A DNA stretch of 20,000 bases, taken from Trachelipus rathkii. Its lineage: Eukaryota > Arthropoda > Malacostraca > Isopoda > Trachelipodidae. The stretch's first letter is position 1. Every line of letters starts with the position of its first letter. The stretch is from NCBI GenBank assembly GCA_015478945.1, contig JABUQX010103766.1, positions 77,501 to 97,500 of the forward strand, given 5' to 3'. Shown in pieces: positions 1 through 9,738 of the stretch. A program made the position numbers and the translations under genes. The notes beneath the pieces were generated by a model, which worked only from the letters and a program-made list of their open reading frames with translations, searched no databases and had not been told where the DNA came from.

Positions 1-210
1 TAGTAGGATATCCATTCCGGGGAAAAATGACCGCGACCTTTTTTGACCTTTTCTGACCGCGACCTTTCTTGAGCTCGAATTTTTACCTGACCTTGACCTT
101 TTTTGGCGTTTACCTTTTTGGGCCTTGACCTTTTTTTCGACCAACCCTTTGGTCTTCCATGGGTCAATTTTGGCCCAAATTTTTACCTACCCTTGTCCTT
201 TTAGGGGAAG

Positions 211-418
211 TCGATTTTTTGAGAACCCTAATTTTTTGAGAACCCTAATTTTTTGAGAACCCTAATTTTTTGAGAACCCTAATTTTTGAACTTATTTTTG
301 AGAACCCAAATTTTTTGGCAACCCTAATTTTTTGGCAACCCTAATTTTTTGGCAACCCTAATTTTTTGGCAACCCTAATTTTTTCGGCAACCCTGATTTT
401 TGGCAACCCTTCGAAGAA
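211..418. repeat. 17 bp tandem array, two variants (left arm)
   Basis: Units read TTTTTTGAGAACCCTAA (about four good copies plus a degenerate one, 215-310) and then TTTTTTGGCAACCCTAA (about six copies, 311-410). The two variants differ at GAGA versus GGCA and are segregated into blocks. Confidence 0.9.
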
Positions 419-483
419 GGGTTGCGCCAAACGGTTGCGTCAGCAACCGTTGTACGTATTACCCCCTATTTTACGCCCCCTAA

Positions 484-815
484 TTTTTTCGACCGTGGGC
501 AATTTTTGCCCACGGTAATTTTTGATCTTCCTTTAGGGGCTTAGCCCTATTTTTTGATGTCTTTACCTTGTTTGACCACCTTGCCAGATACCATGGGTCA
601 ATTTTGGCCCACGGTAATTTTACATTGTTTGACCATGATATTTCGGCTTTTACCTTGCCATATACCGTGGGTCAAATTTGACCCACGGTAATTTTTTGAT
701 CTTCCTTTAGGGACTTAGCCCTATTTTTCGATGTCTTTACCTTGTTTGCCCATGATATTTCGCCTTTGACTTCCCACACATATACCATGGGTCAGATTTT
801 GACCCACATAGCAGT
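484..815. repeat. Small-palindrome block (left arm)
   Basis: Two higher-order copies share TTTTTGATCTTCCTTTAGGG, then TTAGCCCTATTTTT and GATGTCTTTACCTTGTTTG. Each is bounded by short palindromes built on CCGTGGG or CCATGGG and its complement. Palindromes include ACCGTGGGCAA/TTGCCCACGGT (492-515) and a perfect one at 663-690. Confidence 0.85.
663..690. repeat. Perfect 28 bp palindrome
   Basis: The half-site TACCGTGGGTCAAA is followed immediately by its exact reverse complement with no spacer. The right-arm counterpart near 9032-9060 has one substitution (CCGTAGG). It could form a cruciform or be a dimeric protein site, but the function is unknown. Confidence 0.9.
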
Positions 816-882
816 GGCTTTGATGGTTGTCTGCATAAGAGAGTATCTAGTGATGTTCTATTAGTGTTCTATGAGTATTAGG

Positions 883-1020
883 TGAGTGCCAGGTGAGTGC
901 CAGGTGAGTGCCAAGTGAGTGCCAATGAGTGCCAATGAGTGCCAAGTGAGTGCCAATGAGTGCCAAGTGAGTGCCACATAGTGCCAAGTGAGTGCCACAT
1001 AGTGCCAACTGAGTGCCACT
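883..1020. repeat. 10 bp GTGAGTGCCA tandem array (left arm)
   Basis: About 13 units of GTGAGTGCCA occur with variants (AATGAGTGCC, CACATAGTGCC). The array is followed by CACTTTTTTCAAGCC. Confidence 0.9.
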
Positions 1021-1270
1021 TTTTTCAAGCCTTTTCTAGCCTCCCCTGAGCCTAGAATAGCCCTAATATGGGTGTCTACCCCTAGGTAATAAGGTATGAG
1101 GAATCGATTGGTGTATATTACAATCTGCTAGAATGCTTCCTACTATGAGTTAGTATTTTTATAACACTTATAGCACGACAGAATATACACATGCCTAGAT
1201 ACATACACTTACACTCACACCCACACTACAGTTACACTTACCCTTACACTCACACACTCGATATTTTGAC

Positions 1271-1391
1271 GCCTCAGCATTAATGGCCTCAGCAATGATG
1301 CCTCAGCATTAATGCCGCAGCATTGATGCCTCAGCGGCTAATGCCTCAGCATGATGCCTCAACATTAATGCTCAGCATTGATGCCTCAACA
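1271..1391. repeat. 14 bp GCCTCAGCATTRAT tandem array (left arm)
   Basis: About nine units with small variants occur. The adjoining 1392-1470 holds copies of CATCTTTGATGA. An ORF through this stretch only reflects the repeat. Confidence 0.88.
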
Positions 1392-1589
1392 CCAAGGTTC
1401 ATCTTTGATGACTCATCTTTGATGACGTCATCTTATACCACCTATATTGATGATTCATCTTTGTTATCACCTTTGATGGCTCATCTCTACCCACATCATA
1501 GAACAGAGTTAATATTAATGTCTTTCCCTAAGTTCATAAGCTAACCACCAGGGCGCAGTGTGCGCCCTGTGAAGGCTGACAACCCCGCA

Positions 1590-1725
1590 CCAGCAGGTGC
1601 GACCCGCCGCGCCGCGCGCGCGCCCGCAGGCGTATTCCCCCGCCCGCCGCGTGCCCGCAGGCGCAATTTTCCGCGGCTGCCGCCGCGTGCGCCGCAGGCG
1701 CAATATTCCCGCGCGAATGAAAAAT
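1590..1725. repeat. CpG-rich island of short repeats (left arm)
   Basis: A strongly GC- and CpG-rich patch lies in otherwise AT-rich DNA. It is built from imperfect units of about 35-40 bp around GCCCGCAGGCGCAATTTTCC. All frames give Arg/Ala/Gly-rich ORFs that I treat as composition artefacts. Confidence 0.85.
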
Positions 1726-1959
1726 ATATACTATAAGTCATTCATTTTATTTTATACTTAAACATTTCAAAGAATTTCTTTTCAAATTACTATCAGTCAT
1801 TCATTTTTATTTCATACTTAAACATTTTATTAAAAACATTTTTTACGAACCTAAACTGTAACTCATTACAGACCTATTATTTAACACATATTTATTAACA
1901 TTATTTTTACTTAATACTTTTTACTTAATACTTTTTAATTTATAAATTTTAAAAATTGT

Positions 1960-2735
1960 ATGTAAGAAGAAAAAATTCAGAAGTGTCTGATATATAAACA
2001 TTTTATTTACTACAATTGTACGAAATTTTATTAAAAACATATACTTTACATACCTTAAAGCAGTAAAACAGTAAAACAATAGAGGTGTTATTACCTAACA
2101 CCTAGGGGATTAGTATGCCTTTGTTTTACTGCTTTACTGCTTTAACTCTGCACTGCTTTAACTCATGTTTTACTGCTTTAACTTTCTGCTTTACTTTTTT
2201 TAACCCATGTTTTACTGCTTTAACTCTCTGCTTTACTGTTTTAACTCTCTTCTTTAGTGTTTAAGTATCTAGATGAGTGCTTCAGGTGAGTTTTATTACC
2301 ATTATGTTTTCTTTTATATTTTTTATTTTGTTTTAATACTTTTTATTTATTATTTCTATTTTTATTTTTGTTTTAATACTTTTTTAATTTTAATTTGTAA
2401 TGTAAGAATAAAAAAATTCAAGTGTCTGATATATAAACATTTTATTTTAATAAAATTTTTTTAAAATTTTATTACCGCCACATCCGGGGCGGCCCCTTAA
2501 ACCCGTAAAGCTGTAAAACAATAGAGGTGTTATTACCTAACATACCTAAGGGATTAGTATGCTTTTGTTTTACTGCTTTACTGCTTTAACTCATGTTTTA
2601 CTGCTTTAACTCATGTTTTACTGCTTTAACTTTCTGCTTTACTGCTTTAACTTTCTGCTTTACTGCTTTAACTTTCTGCTTTACTGCTTTAACTTTCTGC
2701 TTTACTGTTTTAACTCATATGTTTTACTACTTTAG
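1960..2735. repeat. Duplicated block with TTTTACTGCTTTAAC arrays (left arm)
   Basis: The block AAGTGTCTGATATATAAACA, then AATAGAGGTGTTATTACCTA and GGGATTAGTATGC, occurs twice (about 1980-2130 and 2420-2565). Each copy is followed by an array of roughly 19-22 bp units TGTTTTACTGCTTTAACTC. In the second copy a GC-rich patch at 2475-2507 replaces the usual AAACATATACTTTACATACC sequence. Confidence 0.85.
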
Positions 2736-2739
2736 CTCA

Positions 2740-3002
2740 TATATTTATTAACATTATGTTTTTTATTTTATTTTAATACTTTTTATTTATTTTTATTATT
2801 ATTATTTTTATTTATTTTTTATTATTATTTATTATTTTATTTTTATTTTTATTTTTATTTTTATACGTAGTGTAACATTATGTTTTTTATTTTATTTTGT
2901 TTTAATACTTTTTATTTATTTTATTATTATTTTTATTTATTTTTATTATTATTTTATTATTTTTATTATCTTATTTTTATTTTTATTTTTATACGTAGTG
3001 TT
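2740..3002. repeat. T-rich tandem duplication specific to the left arm
   Basis: Two copies of a unit of about 125 bp start ACATTATGTTTTTTATTTTA and end TTTTTATACGTAGTGT (ends near 2872 and 3001). The interior is TTATT low-complexity sequence. The facing part of the right arm is different. Confidence 0.75.
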
Positions 3003-3035
3003 ATTTACTTCATGCCTATTGTTATTATTATTTAG

Positions 3036-3036
<1 letters not shown>

Positions 3037-3078
<42 letters not shown>

Positions 3079-3190
3079 TCACTATGACACTTATACACAC
3101 ATTCACTATGACACTTATACACACATTCACTATGACACTTATACGCACATTCACTATGACACTTATACACACACATTCACTATGACACTT
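3037..3190. repeat. (AC)n followed by a 24 bp tandem array (left arm)
   Basis: About 20 AC dinucleotides are followed by five units of roughly 24 bp, each starting ATTCACTATGACACTTATAC and ending ACAC. The minus-strand Cys/His/Val-rich ORFs here are repeat translations. Confidence 0.92.
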
Positions 3191-3229
3191 ACATTTTTCC
3201 CATAGGCACCCACATTTACACTTACACTC

Positions 3230-3440
3230 ACACACAGATTTGCTTACACACACACAGATTTACCACTCACAGATTTACTTACTCACACACACACACACAC
3301 ACACACAAGATGGTCCGAAAATTCACACAGATTTGCCACTCACACACAGATTTACTCTACACTCACATAGATTTACTTACACTCACACAGATTTGCCTCA
3401 CACACAGATTTACTTACACTTGTGCAGACTCTTTTACACA
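3230..3440. repeat. AGATTTACTTACACTCACAC array (left arm)
   Basis: About nine irregular units of 15-20 bp with an AGATTT core are joined by CA-rich linkers. Less regular CA-rich sequence continues to about 3520. Confidence 0.85.
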
Positions 3441-4138
3441 TTTCAAATGCATACATGCACTGACTCACACAATATTTACTTACACGCTCACGCGCCCACA
3501 CACACGCACACTCACTTACGCATATAACGTATAATTTATTAAAACATTTTATGTTTTTAATTAAACACGTGTACATTTATATTAATCATTCAAATATAAC
3601 TAAAATTATTTCAAAGTTCTTAAAACTTCTATAATAAATCAATCTTTATCTTTGAACAGAATTTATTATTACCTGTTAATACTTTTTGTTTATAAATTTT
3701 ATAACTATCAAGTTTTAAAATAACTTTTACTAAAATTTTATGAAATTTTATTAAAAACATATATTTTACGTACCTTAAAGCAATAAATCAGTAAATCAGC
3801 AAGGTTAGCCCCTAGCACCCCTCTACACCAAGCTATGCCACGTTTTGTTCTAGTGACTTACTGCTTCATCTTTACCCATGTAATAAGTATAAAAATAACA
3901 AAACAAGTTCTTCTCTGCTAACATATCATGTATTTTGTTAAAATCTTTCTAAGTTCTTATTTAAAAATAACAATTTACTTACATTTATATTATTCGCTCG
4001 ATGTTAACTAAAAAATTGTTATTTTTAAATAATTCGGATTTTCTTTATTATTATTATTATTATTATCTATGTACATTGACAATCCATCACGAGAAAACAC
4101 AACAACCCGCACTCCTTACAGATACGAAACTGACCTGA

Positions 4139-4368
4139 CCTCTCTCTGTAAAATGTGTTGAAATAACTACCTTAGGTCTAAATTTAGGATAATCCTTTTT
4201 GTACCCCGGGGCGATTTAGGCCTAATTCCCGGTCAAAATATATTTCAAACTGACCTTTTTCTGTAAAAGGTGGTGCAATAACTACGTTAGGCCTAAATTT
4301 AGGTATAAATTTAGGATAAACCTTTTTGTATCCCAGGCTGATTTAAGCCTAATACTAGGTCAAAAGGT
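4139..4368. repeat. Duplicated block of about 115 bp (left arm)
   Basis: Two diverged direct copies share CTGTAAAA, AATAACTACSTTAGGYCTAA, ATTTAGGATAA, CCTTTTTGTA and GATTTARGCCTAAT. The first lies at about 4139-4245 and the second at about 4247-4368. Confidence 0.8.
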
Positions 4369-4488
4369 AATTCCAGTATAGACAAGAATCGAGAATCAAT
4401 GTTATTATTATTTTATAAATATATTTCAAACTGAAACATGCTGGAACGGTAAGATCCTTTAAGCAGGTAAGAAGGAAATGTTTACCTT

Positions 4489-4718
4489 TCTTGTGAGTGG
4501 ACGGGTAATCCTTATCTCTATATGACCTCGTATGTGATTGGTCGAGAATTATTTTATCGCTTTTAGGTATGAAAAACATGTTTTTTCATATCCTGAACCT
4601 GGGTTTCGTTCATTTAAACTCTTAACATACATGTTAAATATTTATTTAAGAAAGTAAAATAAGGATAATAAAAACTTTACTATATAATTAGAATTTTAAT
4701 AATCATTATCTTACAGTA

Positions 4719-4802
<84 letters not shown>

Positions 4803-5151
4803 TATATATATAAATGGCTAAATTAAATATATACAATGATTTTATATAAGGTTCACATTAAATATAATACAGGAATATTATTATATATAACACTTCCACA
4901 TACATTTTACACATAATGTTTATGATTATTTTATATTAAAATTCTCCAAATCTTTGCAGATATGCCAATCATTTATATCATTATCGATGATATAGTTTCG
5001 TGTCTCAGTAATACCTTCAGTTAACACATACGTAAAAAGTTCCCGCTCAGATATCATAGTATATTTACATTCTGGGTCACCTGCATAAATACTTTCTTGC
5101 CATTGTTTTCTAAGTAGATAAATGAATTTCTGTACGTCTATAGAACTTAGG
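4489..5151. other. Spacer (loop) between the two arms
   Basis: These 663 bp have no counterpart across the axis. The spacer is AT-rich, carries a (AT)n tract at 4721-4798, and contains most of a minus-strand ORF (4926-5162). It is the only part of the 9.9 kb element present once, so any element-specific function would most plausibly lie here. Confidence 0.85.
4721..4798. repeat. (AT)n microsatellite in the spacer
   Basis: A nearly pure AT dinucleotide run of about 78 bp lies close to the symmetry axis of the inverted repeat. Confidence 0.95.
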
Positions 5152-5162
5152 AAGGTAAACAT
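4926..5162 (-). CDS. Unrecognised 78-codon ORF in the spacer
   Basis: I do not recognise the product. The ORF runs from ATG at 5162 to a stop at 4926, and an in-frame TAA lies 21 bases before the ATG. Unlike most ORFs in this window its composition is protein-like: mixed charged and aromatic residues, segments such as KFIYLLRKQWQESIYAGDPE and ELFTYVLTEGITETRNYIID, two Cys, and no low-complexity run. No signal peptide or membrane helix is evident. The first 10 bases of the ORF lie inside the inverted repeat and the rest lies in the spacer. On the minus strand the sequence AGGTAAGAAGG, which resembles a 5' splice site, lies just upstream of the ATG, so this could instead be an exon remnant. It could also be a chance ORF in AT-rich DNA, since 78 codons is short. 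Confidence 0.3.
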   Translation of the reverse strand: MFTFLSSIDVQKFIYLLRKQWQESIYAGDPECKYTMISERELFTYVLTEGITETRNYIIDNDINDWHICKDLENFNIK

Positions 5163-5271
5163 TTCCTTCTTACCTGCTTAAAGGATCTTACCGTTCCAGC
5201 ATGTTTCAGTTTGAAATATATTTATAAAATAATAATAACATTGATTCTCGATTCTTGTCTATACTGGAATT

Positions 5272-5501
5272 ACCTTTTGACCTAGTATTAGGCTTAAATC
5301 AGCCTGGGATACAAAAAGGTTTATCCTAAATTTATACCTAAATTTAGGCCTAACGTAGTTATTGCACCACCTTTTACAGAAAAAGGTCAGCAATCCTTAC
5401 AATTGATACGAAACTGACCTACATCGCCCAGGGTACAAAAGGATTATCCTAAATTTAGACCTAAGGTAGTTATTTCAACACTTTACAGAGAGAGGTCAGG
5501 T
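5272..5501. repeat. Duplicated block of about 115 bp (right arm)
   Basis: This is the mirror of 4139-4368, with two copies of TTATCCTAAATTTA...CTAASGTAGTTATT. The middle differs from the left arm: GCAATCCTTACAATTGATAC and a second CGAAACTGACCT replace the left-arm TATATTTCAAACTGACC and GGCCTAATTCCC sequences. Confidence 0.78.
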
Positions 5502-6123
5502 CAGTTTCGTATCTGTAAGGATTGCGGGTTGTTGTGTTTTCTCGTGATGGATTGTCAATGTACATAGATAATAATAATAATAATAATAATAAAGAAAATC
5601 CGAATTATTTAAAAAACTTTGAAATATTTTTAGTTAACATCGAGCGAATAATATAAATGTAAGTGAATAATTGTTATTTTTAAATAAGAACTAAGAAAGA
5701 TTTTAATAAAATACATGTTATGTTAGCAGAGAAGAACTTATTTTGTTATTTTTATACTTATTACATGGGTAAAGATGATGTAAAGCAGTAAGTCACTAGA
5801 ACAAAACGTGACATAGCTTGGTGTAGAGGGGTGCTAGGGGCTAACCTTGCTGATTTACTGATTTATTGCTTTAAGGTACGTAAAATATATGTTTTTAATA
5901 AAATTTCATAAAATTTTAGTAAAAGTTATTTTAAAACTTGATAGTTATAAAATTTATAAACAAAAAGTATTAACAGGTAATAATAAATTCTTTGTTCAAA
6001 GATAATGATTGATTTATTATAGAAGTTTTAAGAAACTTTGAAATAATTTTAGTTATATTTGAATGATTAATATAAATGTACGTGTTTAATTAAAACATAA
6101 AATGTTTTAATAAATTATGGTTA

Positions 6124-6632
6124 TATGTGCAAGTGAGTGTGTGTGTAAAGTAAATCCTGTTATTGTGAGTGTAGAGTAAAATCTGTGTGAGGTGTGTAAG
6201 TAAATCTGTGTGTGAGTGTAAGTAAATCTGTGTGAGTGTAAGTAAATCTGTGTGTGAGTGTAAGTAAATCTGTGTGAGTGTAAGTAAATCTGTGTGTGTG
6301 TGTAGTAGAGAATCTGTGTGTGAGTGTAAATAAATCTGTGTGAGTGTAAAGTAAATCATCTGTGTGTGTGTGTGTGAGTGTAAGTAAATCTGTGTGAGTG
6401 TAAGTAAATCTGCGTGTGTAAGTAAATCTGTGTGTGAGTGTAAGTGTAAATGTAAGTGTATATGGGAAAATGTAAGTGTCATAGTGAATGTGTGTATAAG
6501 TGTCATAGTGAATGTGCGTATAAGTGTATAAGTGACATATTGTGTATAAGTGTCATAGTGAATGTGTGTCATAGTAATAGTGAATGTGTGTGTGTGTGTG
6601 TATGTGTATGCGTGTGTGTGTGTGTGTGTGTT
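6124..6632. repeat. GTGAGTGTAAGTAAATCT and (TG)n arrays (right arm)
   Basis: This is the mirror of 3037-3520. About 15 units of 18-20 bp (GTGAGTGTAAGTAAATCT) are followed by TAAGTGTCATAGTGAATGTG units and a (TG)n tract ending near 6632. The 160-codon minus-strand ORF over this stretch is a translation of the repeat. Confidence 0.88.
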
Positions 6633-6662
6633 CTAAATAATAATAACAATAGGCATGAAGTA

Positions 6663-7035
6663 AATGGCTTTGCACGTTGTAAAGGCTTAGTGAAATAAGG
6701 ATATTAAAGATGGCTAAGATATTGTAAAGATAGATAAAGAATAAATGATAAGAATAGATAAAAGTGTTAAAGGAAACCAAGATGAAGATAAAGACATGAT
6801 GTTGCATGCGTCATCAGGAAATAAAGAATAAAGAAATAGGATATTGAGAATGTGAGATATTAGTAAAGGAAATAGATAAAGAATGTGTGTAAAGAATGAA
6901 GTAAAGTGTAAGATAAAGATAAAGGCATGATGTTAGTAGATATGTGGGCTAAAGTGGTAGAAGACATGTGGTTAAAGACAGTCAGACGGAGGTTAAAGAA
7001 ACGAGTGAGAGCGGAGGTTAGAAGGCAAATAGCTG
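6663..7035. other. Arm-specific segment of the right arm
   Basis: About 370 bp of purine-rich sequence on this strand repeats motifs such as AGATAAAGA and GATAAAGNCATGATGTT (two copies, near 6786 and 6917). It has no counterpart in the left arm, whose facing segment is 2740-3002. No convincing ORF is present. It marks an insertion or replacement after the arms were formed. Confidence 0.7.
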
Positions 7036-7720
7036 AAAGTTAAAGCAGTAAAGCAGAAAGTTAAAGCAGTAAAACATGAGTTAAAAACAGTAAAGCAGAA
7101 AGCAGTTAAAACAGTAAAAACAGTAAAACAAAGGCATACTAATCCCCTAGGTGTTAGGTAATAACACCTCTATTGTTTACTGCTTTACTGCTTTAAAATC
7201 AGTATAAAACATATGTTTTTAATAAAATTTCGTACAATTTTATTAAAATTGAATGTTTATATATCAGACACTCTGTGTGTTTTTATTCTTACATTACAAA
7301 TTAAAAATAAAAAGTATTAAAACAAAAATAAAAATAGAAATAATAAATAAAAAGTATTAAAACAAAATAAAAAATATAAAAGAAAACATAATGATAAATA
7401 AATATATGAGTTAAAGCAGTAAAGCAGAGAGTTAAAACAGTAAAGCAGAGTTAAAGCAGTAAAACAGCGAGTTAAAGCAGTAAAACATGAGTTAAAGCAG
7501 TAAAAAGCAGAAAGTTAAAGCAGTAAAACATGAGTTAAAGCAGTAAAAGCAGTAAAGTTAAAACAGTAAAGCAGTAAAACAAAGGCATACTAATCCCCTA
7601 GGGTTAGGTAATAACACCTCTATTGTTTACTGCTTTACTGCTTTTTAAATATGTAAGTATATGTTTTTAATAAAAATTTCGTACAATTGTAGTAAAATAA
7701 AATGTTTATATATCAGACAC
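7036..7720. repeat. Duplicated block with GTTAAAGCAGTAAAAC arrays (right arm)
   Basis: This is the mirror of the left-arm block. Arrays of GAGTTAAAGCAGTAAAACAT occur at 7036-7135 and 7405-7590, each followed by GCATACTAATCCCCTAGG, GGTAATAACACCTCTATTG and ATATATCAGACACTCTG. Confidence 0.85.
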
Positions 7721-7985
7721 TCTGATTTTTTCTTCTTACATACAATTTTTAAAAATTTAAAATTAAAAAGTATTAAGTAAAAAGTATTAAGTAAAAATAA
7801 TGTTAATAAATATACGTGTTAAATAATAGGTCTGTAATGAGTTACAGTTTTAGGTTCGCGAAAATGTTTTTAATAAAAATGTTTAAGTATGAAGTAATAA
7901 AATGAATGACTCGTAGTATATTTGAAAAGAAATTCTTTAAATGTTTAAGTATAAATAAAAATGAATGACTTATAATATATATTTT

Positions 7986-8135
7986 TCATTCGCGCGGGAA
8001 TATTGCGCCTGCGGGCACGCGGCAGGCGGGTACGCGGAAAAATTGCGCCTGCGGGCGCACGCGGCGGACGGGAAGGAATATCGCGCCTGCGGGCGCACGC
8101 GGCAGGCGGGAACGCGGCGGGTCGCACCTGCTGGT
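7986..8135. repeat. CpG-rich island of short repeats (right arm)
   Basis: This is the mirror of 1590-1725. Three to four units of about 41 bp centre on ATTGCGCCTGCGGGCGCACG. The ORFs on both strands are repeat-derived. Confidence 0.85.
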
Positions 8136-8335
8136 GGGGTTGTCAGCCTTCACGCGGAGGGCGCACACTGCGCCCTGGTGGTTAGCTTATGAACTAGGGG
8201 AAGACATTAATATTAACTCTGTTCTATGATGTGGGTAGAGATGAGCCATCAAGGTGATTTCATCAAAGATGAATCATCAATATAGATGTTATCAAAGATG
8301 ACGTGTGAGATGAGTCATCAAGATGAACCTTCAAA

Positions 8336-8466
8336 GTTGAGGCATCAATGCAGAGGCGCATTAATGCTGAAGGCATCAATGCTGAGACATTAATGCTGAG
8401 GCATCAATGCTGCGGCATTAATGCTGAGGCATCATTGCTAGTTGAGGCATTAATGCTGAGGCGTCA
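8336..8466. repeat. 14 bp ATYAATGCTGAGGC tandem array (right arm)
   Basis: This is the mirror of 1271-1391 with about nine units. It is preceded at 8235-8335 by the mirrored TCATCAAAGATGA block. Confidence 0.88.
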
Positions 8467-8723
8467 AAATATCGAGTGTGTGATTAGTGTAAGTGTAAGT
8501 GTATCTGTGTGTGTGGGTGTGAGTGTAAGTAAAATAAGTTTAAATGTAAGTGTCTATGGAGAGTGTAAGCTTATAAGTGTTATAAAAATACTAACTCATA
8601 GTTAGGAAGCATTCTAGCAGATTGTAATATACACCAATCGATTCCCTCATACCTTATTACCTAGGGGTAGACACCCATATTAGGGCTATTCGGGGTTCAG
8701 GAGGCTAGAAAAGGCTTGAAAAA

Positions 8724-8850
8724 GTGGCACTCAGTTGGCACTATGTGGCACTCGCTTGGCACTCATTTGTGGCACTCACTTGGCGCTCATTGGCACTCAT
8801 TGGCACTCGCCTGTACTCACCTGGCACTCACCTGGCACTCGCTATACTCA
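8724..8850. repeat. 10 bp TGGCACTCAC tandem array (right arm)
   Basis: This is the mirror of 883-1020. Units TGGCACTCAC, TGGCACTCGC and TGGCACTATG occur about 11 times. Confidence 0.88.
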
Positions 8851-8929
8851 TAGAACACTAATAGAGAACATCACTAGATACTTCTTACGGTGGTTGGGAA
8901 CCATCAAAGCCATCAAGTTAGCGTGGGTC

Positions 8930-9460
8930 AAAAATTGACCCATGGTATATGGTAAGGTCAAAGGCGAAATATCATGGTCAAACAAGGTAAAGGCATCAAT
9001 AGGGCTAAATTTAAAGGAGAAGATCAAAAAATTACCGTAGGTCAAATTTGACCCACGGTATATGGCAATAAAAGCCGAAATATCATGGTCAAACAAGGTA
9101 AAGACACATCAAAAAATAGGGCTAAGCCCCTAAAGGAAGATCAAATTACCGTGGGCAAAAAATGACCATGGAAGACCAAAGGGTAGCCAAAAATTACCGT
9201 GGGCCACAAAATTGACCCACGGATGACCAAAAATTACCGTGGGCAAAAATGACCCACATGGAAGATCAAAGGGGTTGGTCGAAAATTAGGGTTGGCCAAA
9301 ATTGACCCATGGAAGACCAAAGTGTTGAGCAAAAAATTGCCGTGGGCCAAAATTGACCATGGTATCTGGTATCATGGTCAAACAAGGTAACGACATCAAA
9401 AATAGGGCTAAGCCTAAAGGAAGATCAAAAATTACCGTGGGCAAAAATTGCCCACGGTCG
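8930..9460. repeat. Small-palindrome block (right arm, expanded)
   Basis: This mirrors 484-815 but is about 200 bp longer. It has three copies of the GGGCTAA...AAGGA(G)AAGATCAAA segment (near 9000, 9118 and 9400) and many extra ACCGTGGGCAAAAA / TTGACCCACGG motifs between 9140 and 9360. Confidence 0.85.
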
Positions 9461-9536
9461 AAAAATAGGGGGCGTAAAAGGGGTAATACGTACAACAGTT
9501 GCTGACGCAACCGTTTGGCACAACCCTTCTTCGAAA

Positions 9537-9738
9537 GGGTTGCCAAAAATCAGGATTTGCCAGCGAAAAATTAGAGGTGCCAAAAATTAGGGTTGCCAAA
9601 AAATTGGGTTCTCAAAAAAATTTGGGTTCTCAAAAAAATTTGGGTTCTCAAAAATTAGGGTTCTCAAAATTAGGGTTCTCAAAAATCAGGGTTCTCAAAA
9701 ATTAGGGTTCTCAAAAAATTAGGGTTCTCAAAAAATCG
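9537..9738. repeat. 17 bp tandem array, two variants (right arm)
   Basis: This is the mirror copy of 211-418, with units TTAGGGTTCTCAAAAAA and TTAGGGTTGCCAAAAAA. Here the TTCTC variant has about eight copies and the TTGCC variant only about three, the reverse of the left arm, so the arrays expanded independently after the arms formed. Confidence 0.88.

Larger units (their letters stand above)
1..4488. repeat. Left arm of the giant inverted repeat
   Basis: Order of blocks from the outside in: a GACC-rich terminal domain (1-210), a 17 bp array, a small-palindrome block, a GAGTGCCA array, a TACACTCACAC block, a 14 bp CCTCAGCATT array, a CATCTTTGATGA block, a CpG-rich island, AT-rich sequence, two TTTTACTGCTTTAAC blocks, T-rich sequence, AC arrays, AT-rich sequence (3530-4080, including a short TTA run near 4050) and a duplicated 115 bp block. 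ORFs here are by-products of short repeats and are not supported as genes. The last paired bases are ATGTTTACCTT at 4478-4488. Confidence 0.92.

Noticed and set aside
211..418. AACCCTAA units resembling telomeric repeats
   Set aside because: The units are 17 bp with a TTTTTTGAGA or TTTTTTGGCA spacer, not a pure 5-6 bp telomere array, and they occur mirrored inside an element.
1515..1741. Arg/Ala/Gly-rich ORFs, also at 7945-8192
   Set aside because: They exist on both strands and in several frames of a GC-rich repeat, so they are composition artefacts.
3037..3190. Short regularly spaced repeats as a CRISPR array
   Set aside because: The 24 bp units are directly adjacent with no unique spacers, and the setting is eukaryotic.
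6090..6572. 160-codon minus-strand ORF
   Set aside because: It is a translation of the GTGAGTGTAAGTAAATC tandem array with Thr/His/Leu low complexity.
9286..9546. 86-codon minus-strand ORF in the outer right arm
   Set aside because: It overlaps the small-palindrome repeats, and the matching left-arm sequence does not preserve the frame.
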